Shown: positions 1 to 7,782 of the stretch, piece by piece
Numbering within the stretch: position 1 is the first letter of the stretch
How the letters are laid out: each line of letters begins with the position of its first letter
Assembly (NCBI GenBank): GCA_044445605.1
Contig: JBIOEA010000005.1
Coordinates: forward strand, 15,660 to 79,659
Reading direction: 5' to 3'
DNA length: 64,000 bases
Source: CAWKDC01 sp044445605
GTDB lineage: Bacteria; Pseudomonadota; Gammaproteobacteria; JABCZS01
The notes under the pieces: model-generated
Databases searched by the model: none
What the model was told of the DNA's origin: nothing
Seen by the model: only the letters and a program-made list of their open reading frames with translations
Made by a program: the position numbers and the translations under genes

Positions 1-1037
1 GTGGCCCAGAGTGCTGATGATGCAATGCCAAATCGCACTTCTTTGCCTTCCATGTTGCCGACTTCAATACCCATCTGCGTGAGTGCGGGGTTGCCTTGGT
101 GTTCAGCGATCAACGCAACACTGAGAAAGGGAATGAAAATAACAAGCATGGTGATTAAAATGGCCCAGCCTTGTTTTTTATCATTTACCATGACGCCAAA
201 GGTATAACATAGGGCAGCAGGAATCAGCAGTATGCTCAGCAATTCTAAAAAATTGGTGAGGGGTGTCGGGTTTTCAAAGGGATGCGCAGAGTTGGTGTTG
301 AAAAACCCCCCGCCATTTGTTCCTAATTGTTTGATGGCAATTTGTGATGCCACAGGGCCCATGGGAATGAGCTGTGATGCAGACTGGGCCTCATGCGTGG
401 CTTGCAATGGGCTCATAGGTTGATAGGGTTTAATGTTTTGAATCACGCCTTGCGACACAAGAATGATGGAGAGGATGAGTGCGAGAGGTAAGCAGATATA
501 CAGTATGCCGCGTACCGTATCGACCCAGAAATTGCCCAATTGCTTGTTTTCACGGCGTGCAAGCCCTCGGGTGAATGCAATGAGCAATGACATGCCGGTG
601 GCTGCGGAAATAAAATTTTGTACCGTGAGTGCCGCCATTTGCGTGAGGTAGCTCATGGTTGTCTCGCCACCATAAGATTGCCAATTCGTATTGCTGGCGA
701 AGCTTACGGCAGTATTGAACGAGAGGGAGGCAGAGGGGGCAGAAAATCCTTGGGGATTCAGTGGAAGAAAAAATTGACAACGTTGAATCAGATAAACGGC
801 TAACAGGCCTATGAGATTGAACCACAACATGGCGAATAAATAGTGCTTCCAATCCATTTCTTGAGAGGGATCAATGCCGCACAAGCGATAGGTGAATGAT
901 TCCAGCGGTTTCCCGAGATTATTGAGCCCGCATGGCTTATTTTCATAAACACATGCCATGTACCAGCCCAGTGGTTTAACGCACGCAAGCAGTACAACTA
1001 TGTATAACACAACCTGAAATAAATCAATTTCTGTCAT
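1..1037 (-). CDS. kdpA: Potassium-transporting ATPase subunit A (5' part, cut by window edge)
   Basis: KdpA is the K+-selective pore subunit of the high-affinity KdpFABC potassium pump in the inner membrane. The frame is open from an ATG at 1037 to the window edge, giving 345 residues of a protein that is usually about 560. Family signatures are visible: NWQSYGGE followed by TTMSYLTQM, then GTNGGGFFNTNSAHPFENP, then GNMEGKEVRFGIA near the cut end. Several hydrophobic membrane segments are present. A GGAAAGGA ribosome site precedes the ATG. It lies downstream of the small kdpF-like ORF on the same strand; kdpB and kdpC are expected to the left, outside the window. Confidence 0.95.
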   Translation of the reverse strand, partial: MTEIDLFQVVLYIVVLLACVKPLGWYMACVYENKPCGLNNLGKPLESFTYRLCGIDPSQEMDWKHYLFAMLWFNLIGLLAVYLIQRCQFFLPLNPQGFSAPSASLSFNTAVSFASNTNWQSYGGETTMSYLTQMAALTVQNFISAATGMSLLIAFTRGLARRENKQLGNFWVDTVRGILYICLPLALILSIILVSQGVIQNIKPYQPMSPLQATHEAQSASQLIPMGPVASQIAIKQLGTNGGGFFNTNSAHPFENPTPLTNFLELLSILLIPAALCYTFGVMVNDKKQGWAILITMLVIFIPFLSVALIAEHQGNPALTQMGIEVGNMEGKEVRFGIASSALWA

Positions 1038-1071
1038 GAGTGGAATCCTTTCCAACAAAGCGTTGACCGTG

Positions 1072-1159
1072 TCAAAACAACTCAGGTTTGAATAGCACGA
1101 TTAAGAGGTATATGAATAAACCGACTGTTATTAATCCACAAATAAAATAGAGAGCCATT
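1072..1159 (-). pseudogene. kdpF: kdpF-like small membrane protein with apparent +1 frameshift
   Basis: The ATG at 1159 has a good upstream AAGGAG and overlaps the stop of the preceding small ORF (TAATG). It reads MALYFI and then leaves frame. The adjacent frame encodes GLITVGLFIYLLIVLF followed by KPELF and a stop at 1072, the size and C-terminal motif expected of KdpF, the roughly 29-residue subunit that stabilises the Kdp complex. One extra T in a T4 tract around 1143-1146 separates start and body. This may be a real mutation, a sequencing error, or a start I misjudge. No other good start in the KPELF frame is visible. Confidence 0.55.
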
Positions 1160-1254
1160 ATTTGCTCCTTGAGAGTGCGCTAAAAAAGCCAACTAACCCA
1201 AAGCTCAGGCCGAAAAAAATGATCGTGATGCTGATAACCAGTGCGTCTGTCATC
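1159..1254 (-). CDS. Small single-span membrane protein upstream of kdpF
   Basis: A 31-codon ORF, ATG at 1254, begins MTDALVISITIIFFGLSFGL and ends SALSRSK. It has one hydrophobic segment and a basic C-terminus. A purine-rich GGAAAGGGG lies just upstream, and its TAA overlaps the kdpF ATG by one base, suggesting translational coupling. Small membrane ORFs directly ahead of kdpF occur in other kdp operons, but I know of no established function. Given the start context and operon position it is probably real. Confidence 0.6.
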
Positions 1255-1320
1255 TATACCCCTTTCCATCATTAGCTTCTGAATCAAAAGTGTAGCAATG
1301 GATAGGGGAAATTGCGAGTA

Positions 1321-2334
1321 TTAGAGCGCTGCTGCCCAAGTACGCTCCAATCCTTCCTGCAGCGACACTTTCGGTTCAAAGCCTAATTTCCTGCGGGCAT
1401 TTTCAATGGATGGCACACGGCAAGGCACATCTTGATAACCAGCGCCATAGACCACAGCGGAAGGTTCACTGACGATATTCACTGTGTCGGCCATGGGTTT
1501 GATCGCAGGCAATGTACGTGCAATCGCCAAAATCGATTCTGCCAATGTTGCCACAGACGCTTGATTATTCGGATTACCGATATTGAAGATTTCTTGATGC
1601 GCGCAATTGTCTTTGTTTTCGATAATGTTAAATAAGGCATCAATACCATCATCGATATACGTGAAGCTTCTCATTTGGCTGCCACCATCCGACAAGACGA
1701 GATCTTCCCCGCGTAAAATACGGTTCATGAATTGTGTGACCACACGCGTACGATGCGTGACATGTGCCCCCAATTCATCCAAGCCTGGCCCAAACCAATT
1801 GAAGGGGCGGAATAACGTAAACGGAAATGACTCGCGTTGATTCAATGCCAAGATCACGCGGTCTAATAATTGTTTGGAGCAGGAATAAATCCAGCGTGGT
1901 GTGGTGACAGGGCCCAGCACTAAATTTGATGAGTATTCATCAAAGGCTTTGTCAGGGGACATGCCATAGACTTCAGACGTTGATGGGAATACCAAATGTT
2001 TTTTGAATGCTGCACACCAACGGATGATCGGCATATTCGCTTCAAAATCGAGCTCGTACACGCGCAAGGGATCATCGACATAGACTTGAGGGTTTGCAAT
2101 CGCAACAAGGGGCAACACCGTATCGCACACTTGAATCATGTGTTTAACCCATTCAGATTCAGAACGCAAATCAGCATGTTTAAAATGAAAGCGAGGATTA
2201 TTTAAATGTGCTTCAATTTTATGCGAGGTTAAATCCAAGCCATACACTTCCCAATCCGTGCGGTTCATGATGGCCGTAAGAAGATGGGAACCAATAAATC
2301 CATTGACGCCTAATATCAACACTTTTTTTGCCAT
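1321..2334 (-). CDS. arnA: UDP-glucuronate decarboxylase (ArnA C-terminal-type dehydrogenase)
   Basis: This 337-residue short-chain dehydrogenase matches the C-terminal half of ArnA, which oxidises and decarboxylates UDP-glucuronate to UDP-4-keto-pentose using NAD+. Visible features: the nucleotide loop GVNGFIG at residues 9-15, Ser120-Glu121 in STSEVYG, the catalytic pair Tyr150 and Lys154 in YSCSK, FRPFNWFGP near 176-183, and Arg306 in QDVPCRVPS, matching the ArnA decarboxylase arginine. The N-terminal formyltransferase domain of two-domain ArnA is absent. It is last in the operon, one base after arnC. A decarboxylase for another UDP-pentose is possible. Confidence 0.85.
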   Translation of the reverse strand: MAKKVLILGVNGFIGSHLLTAIMNRTDWEVYGLDLTSHKIEAHLNNPRFHFKHADLRSESEWVKHMIQVCDTVLPLVAIANPQVYVDDPLRVYELDFEANMPIIRWCAAFKKHLVFPSTSEVYGMSPDKAFDEYSSNLVLGPVTTPRWIYSCSKQLLDRVILALNQRESFPFTLFRPFNWFGPGLDELGAHVTHRTRVVTQFMNRILRGEDLVLSDGGSQMRSFTYIDDGIDALFNIIENKDNCAHQEIFNIGNPNNQASVATLAESILAIARTLPAIKPMADTVNIVSEPSAVVYGAGYQDVPCRVPSIENARRKLGFEPKVSLQEGLERTWAAAL

Positions 2335-2335
2335 G

Positions 2336-3274
2336 TTATTTGAATCCTACCATACGTTGAATAATAAACCGTGGACGTCCTTGCACTTGTTGATAAATGC
2401 GGCCGATATATTCGCCGACGATGCCTAGTCCCATCAGTACAATGCCAATGAGTAAAAATAAAATGGCAAACAATGTGAACAAGCCCTCTGCTTCCGGCCC
2501 GATCATCAAGCGACGCACGAACAAGTAAATCACAAAAAGGGTCGACAAGAATGAAACCACCATGCCAATCAGGGTGAATATTTGTAAAGGCACCAATGAA
2601 AAATTGGTGATCAAGTCGAAGTTGTAACGGATCAGTTTGTACAGATTGTAACTGGAGGTGCCTTCTGTCCGTGCTTCATGCTTCACGCCAATTTCAGCAG
2701 GATTGTGCGCATACGTCATCGCCAATGCGGGAATGAAGGTCGACAATTCTTTTGTACTAACCATCGCATTGATCACATTACGATGATAAGCGCGCAACAT
2801 GCAGCCTTCATCTTTCATGTTCAAACTGGGTGCAATCTTTTCGCGCAATTTATTGTGCCATTTCGATACACATAAACGCCAGGCGCTGTCTTGACGATCC
2901 ATCCGGTATCCACCGACAACGTCATGACCTTTATGCGCGACCGCTAATAAATTGGGGATTTCTTCCGGAGGATTTTGCAAATCTGCGTCCAGTGTGATCG
3001 TCGTTTCACCGCGCACATGTTCAAAGCCTGCCATGATGGCCATGTGTTGCCCGAAATTCCCATTAAAATGAATAATGCGAATGTGTTCAGGATCACGGCG
3101 TTGGTAATCATCTAAAATGGCCGCGCTGTTATCTGTTGAGCCATCATTCACTAAAATGATTTCATACGTTGTGTTTAAGCTGGCCATCACGGGCAATAAA
3201 CGTTTAAACAACGACGGTAATACCTCTGCTTCGTTGTGAACGGGGATGACTATGCTAACGACAATGGAGGACAT
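2336..3274 (-). CDS. arnC: Undecaprenyl-phosphate 4-amino-4-deoxy-L-arabinose transferase-like GT2
   Basis: A 312-residue family 2 glycosyltransferase. The GT-A domain starts VSIVIPVHNEAEVLP and has the DAD metal motif at residues 96-98 followed by LQNPPEEIP. Two hydrophobic helices near residues 236-260 and 271-294 anchor it in the membrane. This is the ArnC/PmrF architecture: transfer of an amino-pentose from UDP to undecaprenyl phosphate on the cytoplasmic side. Its first 25 bases overlap the end of arnB. GtrB-like transferases share this fold, so sugar specificity rests on the neighbouring arnB and arnA-type genes. Confidence 0.82.
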   Translation of the reverse strand: MSSIVVSIVIPVHNEAEVLPSLFKRLLPVMASLNTTYEIILVNDGSTDNSAAILDDYQRRDPEHIRIIHFNGNFGQHMAIMAGFEHVRGETTITLDADLQNPPEEIPNLLAVAHKGHDVVGGYRMDRQDSAWRLCVSKWHNKLREKIAPSLNMKDEGCMLRAYHRNVINAMVSTKELSTFIPALAMTYAHNPAEIGVKHEARTEGTSSYNLYKLIRYNFDLITNFSLVPLQIFTLIGMVVSFLSTLFVIYLFVRRLMIGPEAEGLFTLFAILFLLIGIVLMGLGIVGEYIGRIYQQVQGRPRFIIQRMVGFK

Positions 3275-4422
3275 ATAACACTCTCTTGCAAGGTAGATTG
3301 AATGGTTTCGGTGATGCGTTCAAACGCGGGTAATTCTAAATGTGGGTATAACGGCAAACTGACCACATGATCAGCAGCCCATTCTGCAATGGGGAAATCA
3401 CCGTCTTTGTAACCAAAGGTTTTTTGATAATAAGAAAAGCGATGGACAGCTTGATAGTGTAACCCTGTGCCAACGCCTTTATCTTTGAGCTGCTGCATGA
3501 AATCATCACGTGTTAAATTCGGTGCCGTCACAAATGCAATGAGTAAATGCCATGCATGTTTACCCTGCGCTTTTTGCGTTGGCCACGTTAATCCTGGCAC
3601 ATCTTTCAGTGCCTCTTGGTAACGATTGACCCAGGCTGTTCGCGCATCGATAAAAGCATCCAGATGTTTAATCTGATGCAAACCAATGGCCGCTTGTAAA
3701 TCCATCATGTTGTATTTGAAGCCAGGTTCAGCGACATCATAATGCTGAGAACCTTTTGCCGTGAAACGATTCCATACTTCGCGATCGATGCCATGGAAGC
3801 GCAAACGAGAAACGCGTGCGGCAAATGCTGGATCACGTGAGGTGATTAAACCGCCCTCGCCCGTGGTCATGTTTTTATTCGGATGAAAACTAAAAATTTG
3901 AATATCACCGAAACTGCCCAAACGTTTTTCAGCAAATGTCGCGCCGATCGCATGGGCGCCATCTTCTATCACGCGAAGGCCATGGCGTTTTGCGATGTCA
4001 TACAATTTATCGCAGTCCATGGGTTGGCCGGCAAAATGCACGGGCATGATGGCTTTGGTGCGCGGCGTGATGGCGGCTTCGACGAGATCGAGATTCATGT
4101 TCAAGCTATGATCGATATCGACAAATACCGGTTTGGCGCCGACCAGCGCAATCGTGTTAACGGTTGCCGCGAAAGTGAAGGGTGTGGTGATGACTTCATC
4201 ACCAGGGCCGATATCACAGGCCAGGAGGGACAGATGCAATGCAGCCGTTCCACTGGTCACCGCTTGGGCAAAGGGAGCGCCGCAATAGGCAGCCAGGGCC
4301 TCTTCAAAGGCTTGAACCTTTGGGCCAGTCGTGATCCAGCCGCTTTTAAGGGTGGCAACGACATCGGCGATGGTTGCATCATCAATGCAGGGTCTGGCAA
4401 ACGGGATAAAAGGCTGGGTCAT
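3250..4422 (-). CDS. arnB: UDP-4-amino-4-deoxy-L-arabinose aminotransferase
   Basis: A 390-residue PLP-dependent DegT/DnrJ/EryC1-family aminotransferase. It would aminate the 4-keto-pentose made by the ArnA dehydrogenase, with glutamate as donor. The Schiff-base lysine is Lys183 in SFHPNKNMTTGEGG, and the cofactor acid is Asp154 in VIEDGAHAIG. The N-terminal SGWITTGPKVQAFE and TSGTAALHL stretches are family hallmarks. Length is close to ArnB (about 380). It sits second in the operon, 13 bases after the SMR-type gene and overlapping arnC. Aminotransferases for other 4-keto sugars are close relatives. Confidence 0.87.
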   Translation of the reverse strand: MTQPFIPFARPCIDDATIADVVATLKSGWITTGPKVQAFEEALAAYCGAPFAQAVTSGTAALHLSLLACDIGPGDEVITTPFTFAATVNTIALVGAKPVFVDIDHSLNMNLDLVEAAITPRTKAIMPVHFAGQPMDCDKLYDIAKRHGLRVIEDGAHAIGATFAEKRLGSFGDIQIFSFHPNKNMTTGEGGLITSRDPAFAARVSRLRFHGIDREVWNRFTAKGSQHYDVAEPGFKYNMMDLQAAIGLHQIKHLDAFIDARTAWVNRYQEALKDVPGLTWPTQKAQGKHAWHLLIAFVTAPNLTRDDFMQQLKDKGVGTGLHYQAVHRFSYYQKTFGYKDGDFPIAEWAADHVVSLPLYPHLELPAFERITETIQSTLQESVICPPLSLA

Positions 4423-4435
4423 GATTTATTCCCCC

Positions 4436-4798
4436 CTAAGCTGTTCTAGAAATGAGGTAAACACCGAGGATAATGACCCCGATGCCGGCAATCCGCATGG
4501 GCGAGAGTTGTTCATCAAACAGGTAATAGGCAGCAATGGCATTGACCACATAGCCCAGGCTCAACATGGGGTAGGCGTAGCTGACATCCACGCGCGACAG
4601 GGCGACAATCCAAAGACCAACACTCACAACATAACACAATAAACCTGCAAAAATCATAGGGTTAAAGGCAATCTGCCAGACGAGCCCCATGATATTATCC
4701 ATGGTAATCGTCCCAATTTTCTGTGTGCCAGCTTTTAAACAGAGCTGAGCGACGGCATTTAATAAGACGCCCGTTAGAATAATGGGAAATGTATACAT
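4436..4798 (-). CDS. SMR/EamA-type four-helix protein, likely undecaprenyl-Ara4N flippase subunit
   Basis: A 120-residue protein with four hydrophobic helices, the size and layout of small multidrug resistance proteins and of ArnE/ArnF. In the Ara4N pathway ArnE and ArnF together flip the undecaprenyl-linked amino sugar across the inner membrane. Only one such subunit is seen here, so it may act as a homodimer or pair with a distant gene. SRVDVSYAYPMLSLGYV in the third helix is typical of the EmrE/ArnE group. It is the first gene of the arn-like operon, with a promoter candidate upstream. Confidence 0.75.
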   Translation of the reverse strand: MYTFPIILTGVLLNAVAQLCLKAGTQKIGTITMDNIMGLVWQIAFNPMIFAGLLCYVVSVGLWIVALSRVDVSYAYPMLSLGYVVNAIAAYYLFDEQLSPMRIAGIGVIILGVYLISRTA

Positions 4799-4840
4799 GA
4801 TTGGTGTACTACCCCGTGAAAAAACTACTCATTCTGTGCG

Positions 4841-4870
4841 ATCATACTGGTTTTTGAGGCAAATTGACAG
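4841..4870 (-). promoter_or_regulatory. Candidate sigma70 promoter for the arn-like operon
   Basis: Read on the minus strand, CTGTCA and TATGAT are separated by 18 bases and lie about 45 bases upstream of the first gene's ATG at 4798. The -10 is good, the -35 moderate. A perfect 12-bp palindrome, GTTCGCGCGAAC, lies further upstream at 4907-4918 and could bind a regulator; that role is a guess. Confidence 0.4.
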
Positions 4871-4929
4871 GGTTTTGAACCGCTGAGGGGCTGCGGCAGG
4901 GCTATGGTTCGCGCGAACGTCTTTATTAT

Positions 4930-5481
4930 TTATCTGTTGTGTCTTTCAAGCACTGTCACCGCGCCTACTAAATCCCGGCCAACTTTTAATAATTGACCAA
5001 AATAATCATGACGATCAAGCTTGGCTAGTTTTAATAACGCCTCGAGATGAGGGCCCTCAGGGAGTACACCATCAAAAAAAGCGGGGAATGTATCGAATGT
5101 GTAAGGAACAGCAGATACTGGGAGTGTCAACGATATGGGTGGCCCAGAATAATTGGGATCATATTTTAATACATAATGATTATCTTCTTGGATAAAGGTG
5201 GCTGCAAATATGTCATGGACATAAATGTTTGCAACCCGAATGTTTTTATTGTCCCCATCTGTTATTTCCCTCAAGGGCGTGATAAAAGTCATTTGAATAT
5301 TCAGAGCATATAAGACCCTCAATAGAGTATCTAACTTGACAGATGTTTTAGCATGTTCAATATCGAATATGACTGTTTTACCTACCCCCGCAAGATCGGC
5401 TAATTCTAGTTGGGACAATCCCGCCGCTTTGCGGTGACGCAAAATGATATGGGAAAGTTTTGTAGGTATGTTTTCAGCCAT
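4930..5481 (-). CDS. XRE-family HTH fused to HipA N-terminal subdomain (orphan HipB-HipS-like protein)
   Basis: A 183-residue two-domain protein. Residues about 8-66 form a HipB-like helix-turn-helix (GLSQLELADLAGVGKTVI). Residues about 80-180 match the N-terminal subdomain of HipA kinases, with FFDGVLPEG at 135-143 and GRDLVGAV at 168-175. In three-part HipBST systems these two functions are separate proteins, HipB and HipS, that neutralise the kinase HipT. Here they are fused, and no kinase gene follows: the next 130 bases are non-coding and then the arn-like operon begins. It could be an orphan regulator, an antitoxin for a kinase elsewhere, or a remnant. An inverted repeat upstream suggests autoregulation. 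Confidence 0.8.
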   Translation of the reverse strand: MAENIPTKLSHIILRHRKAAGLSQLELADLAGVGKTVIFDIEHAKTSVKLDTLLRVLYALNIQMTFITPLREITDGDNKNIRVANIYVHDIFAATFIQEDNHYVLKYDPNYSGPPISLTLPVSAVPYTFDTFPAFFDGVLPEGPHLEALLKLAKLDRHDYFGQLLKVGRDLVGAVTVLERHNR

Positions 5482-5494
5482 GAAGTCGCCTATT

Positions 5495-5514
5495 TTTACT
5501 GCTTCAGCGGTAAA
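5495..5514. promoter_or_regulatory. Inverted repeat, candidate operator of the HTH-HipN gene
   Basis: TTTACTGC-ttca-GCGGTAAA is an inverted repeat with 7 of 8 arm positions paired. It ends 14 bases before the ATG at 5481. HipB-type regulators bind such palindromes in their own promoters, so autoregulation is the simplest reading. It is inferred from position and symmetry only. Confidence 0.45.
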
Positions 5515-5593
5515 TATAGCAGTATTTAGATATATTTAACCTCAAAAGGAGGGAATGCAGCCTTTTTTACTGCGATCGCGGTATTTCAAGCAG

Positions 5594-6280
5594 CTATGCA
5601 AGCTTTTCCATGATCTCTTGAATCGTCTCCGGATACCCCTTCTTGCTCCCAAAAATGGCCGTACCCATCACGAAGGTATCGGCGCCGGCATCGGCGATGG
5701 CACGAATATTATCCAGATTCACGCCACCATCTACTTCTAACCGGATAGGTTTACCGCAGGCATCGATCATTTCACGGACGCGCTGAATTTTATGAAGCAT
5801 TTGCGGAATAAATGCTTGACCACCAAAACCCGGGTTCACTGACATCACTAAAATCATATCGAGGTCTGGCAAAATATCCGTTAACACTTCTATCGGTGTG
5901 GCTGGATTCAATGCAATGCCTGCTTGGCAATTCAACGAACGAATGAATTGCAATGTGCGATGTACGTGGTACGTGGCTTCGGGATGAAACGTGATCATGG
6001 TTGCTCCCGCAGCAACAAATGGGCTGATCAATGAATCCACGGGTGAGACCATCAAATGCACATCGATGGGTGCTTTAATGCCTTCATCGCGCAACGCCTT
6101 ACACACCATCGGGCCAACGGTTAAGTTTGGTACGAAATGATTGTCCATCACATCAAAATGGATCCAATCCGCGCCCGCACTGATCACCGCATTGACTTCT
6201 TCAGCCAAACGGCCAAAGCGTGCCGATAAAATAGAGGGCGCAATCACAATCGGTTGTTTATTCATCGTCGATGGCTTCAT
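5594..6280 (-). CDS. rpe: Ribulose-phosphate 3-epimerase
   Basis: A 228-residue TIM-barrel enzyme that interconverts D-ribulose 5-phosphate and D-xylulose 5-phosphate in the pentose phosphate pathway. Diagnostic motifs are visible: IVIAPSILSARF at the N-terminus, HFDVMDNHFVPNLTVGP with a metal histidine and catalytic aspartate, DVHLMV, MSVNPGFGGQ, and EVDGGVN with the second catalytic Asp. Length is normal. The ATG at 6280 has an AAGGA eight bases upstream, favouring it over the internal Met6. It is 15 bases downstream of djlA on the same strand, so probably cotranscribed. Confidence 0.96.
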   Translation of the reverse strand: MKPSTMNKQPIVIAPSILSARFGRLAEEVNAVISAGADWIHFDVMDNHFVPNLTVGPMVCKALRDEGIKAPIDVHLMVSPVDSLISPFVAAGATMITFHPEATYHVHRTLQFIRSLNCQAGIALNPATPIEVLTDILPDLDMILVMSVNPGFGGQAFIPQMLHKIQRVREMIDACGKPIRLEVDGGVNLDNIRAIADAGADTFVMGTAIFGSKKGYPETIQEIMEKLA

Positions 6281-6295
6281 GGGTGTATCCTTCAG

Positions 6296-7120
6296 TTATT
6301 TCGCGCGGGTTTCAACAATTAATTCATACGCAGCTTTAATTTCTTGCGTTTTTTCTGTCGCAAGACGAATCATTTCCGGTGGTAATCCTTGTGCAATCAG
6401 CTTATCAGGATGGTGCGTGCTCATCAGTTTGCGATAAGCTTTTTTCACCTCAGCATCCGTGGCTGCCTTTTCAATCCCCAGGATTTTATAAGCTTCAGAT
6501 GTGGCGGAGCCTTGATGTGCCTTTTTATACTGTTGATGATAATGTGTGCGTTGATAATCTTTGAATTTTTCTTCCGCTTGATACATGCTGTTAAGCCGCG
6601 CGAATGCAACGCGATCGAACCCTAAACGCTCGGATACATAAACGAGACGGGCACGTTTTGCATCCGTCAGGAAGCCTTCTGCATGCGCTGCTTGTAATTG
6701 AATTTCAATGAACATCGAAATCAATAAATGTTGATTTTTAATGACGCCGATCAGTTCATTTAACGTGGTATCTAAATTAAATTCAGCTGATTTGCCTTCT
6801 TGGAAATAGCTAATGGCTGATTTTCGAGCTTCTCCTTGTAAACGCAATTGACGCATGATGCGTTCGGCTTCTTGAATTTCAGTGGGAGAGACGCGTCCAT
6901 CTGCCTTGGCCACATTTCCGATGATTTGAAACGTGGCTTTTAAGAAAGCAGCTTGTGTTTTTTCGCGATGACCTTTTCCGTGGAATAATCCCTGTATGAT
7001 GGCCTGCTGTTGAAAGGCTTTATCAAAAAAATACCCGACAAAAAAACCAATGATCGCGCCAGGAATGCGTGCCATTAAGTAACCGAGTAACGTTCCAATA
7101 ATACGGCCTAAATACTTCAT
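6296..7120 (-). CDS. djlA: DnaJ-like membrane co-chaperone DjlA
   Basis: A 274-residue protein starting MKYLGRIIGT with one N-terminal, glycine-rich membrane segment of the DjlA type (about residues 5-32). A TerB-like helical domain follows (about 55-180), then a C-terminal J domain (about 210-274) with the HPD tripeptide in MSTHHPDKL. DjlA anchors DnaK at the inner membrane. The ATG at 7120 overlaps the murU stop as ATGA, which decides the start over an upstream GTG. The order amgK-murU-djlA beside divergent lptD is also known from pseudomonads. Confidence 0.93.
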   Translation of the reverse strand: MKYLGRIIGTLLGYLMARIPGAIIGFFVGYFFDKAFQQQAIIQGLFHGKGHREKTQAAFLKATFQIIGNVAKADGRVSPTEIQEAERIMRQLRLQGEARKSAISYFQEGKSAEFNLDTTLNELIGVIKNQHLLISMFIEIQLQAAHAEGFLTDAKRARLVYVSERLGFDRVAFARLNSMYQAEEKFKDYQRTHYHQQYKKAHQGSATSEAYKILGIEKAATDAEVKKAYRKLMSTHHPDKLIAQGLPPEMIRLATEKTQEIKAAYELIVETRAK

Positions 7121-7782
7121 GATGAGGTGGCCATTTGAGCGCACAATTCAGTATATTGTGCAGCGGTTGTCAAATTATGCCATTCGCCTTTGAAGCGTTC
7201 CCCTGTGACGTTGTTCGATAAAATATGGGGTTTCAGCAAGGCGGGAAGTTCCATTTTCCCCGCCGGTAAGTCTTGCAATATGGCTGGGTGGATGATGGAA
7301 AAACCCGCATAATCCAGTTTAGGTTCACCCTCAAGGGCAAGCGTGCCATCCGCATTTAAATGATAAATATGGTAAGGCGGGTGTTCGAGCATTACCAAAT
7401 GCGCATGCGTGACGCTCGGTGCTTTTTTAACGAGCAGTGAAAAATCATAATCGGTGACATCGTCTGCACTCTTGACGATAAAAGGCTGATTGCCTAATAA
7501 AGGTAATGCATGAATGAGACCGCCGGCCATGCCGAGTGGCTCTTCTTCATCCGAATAGTCGATGTGAACACCGAAGGCACTGCCATCTTGTAACGTTGCT
7601 TTTATTTTTTCGGCATGGTGACATACATTGATGACAAAGTCTGTGACGCCTGCTGCTTTCAAACGTAAAATGGAATGTACAATCAGAGGCTTGCCTGCCA
7701 GCATCAATAAAGGTTTCGGAACAGTATCCGTTAACGGCCTCATGCGCTCGCCACGCCCTGCCGCTAATATCATGGCTTTCAT
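7117..7782 (-). CDS. murU: N-acetylmuramate 1-phosphate uridylyltransferase
   Basis: A 221-residue nucleotidyltransferase that makes UDP-MurNAc from MurNAc 1-phosphate, part of the recycling route that bypasses de novo, fosfomycin-sensitive synthesis. The N-terminal ILAAGRGERMRPLTDTVPKP is the sugar-phosphate nucleotidyltransferase signature. DEEEPLGMAGG and SADDV are metal and substrate regions. The ATG at 7782 has AAGGAG six bases upstream and overlaps the amgK stop as ATGA. The length fits MurU rather than the longer GlmU or RmlA families, and the partner kinase AmgK is adjacent. Confidence 0.93.
   Translation of the reverse strand: MKAMILAAGRGERMRPLTDTVPKPLLMLAGKPLIVHSILRLKAAGVTDFVINVCHHAEKIKATLQDGSAFGVHIDYSDEEEPLGMAGGLIHALPLLGNQPFIVKSADDVTDYDFSLLVKKAPSVTHAHLVMLEHPPYHIYHLNADGTLALEGEPKLDYAGFSIIHPAILQDLPAGKMELPALLKPHILSNNVTGERFKGEWHNLTTAAQYTELCAQMATSS

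Noticed and set aside
3883..4449. Plus-strand 188-codon open frame
   Set aside because: It lies opposite arnB, whose motifs and length are complete; the composition is that of an antisense shadow.
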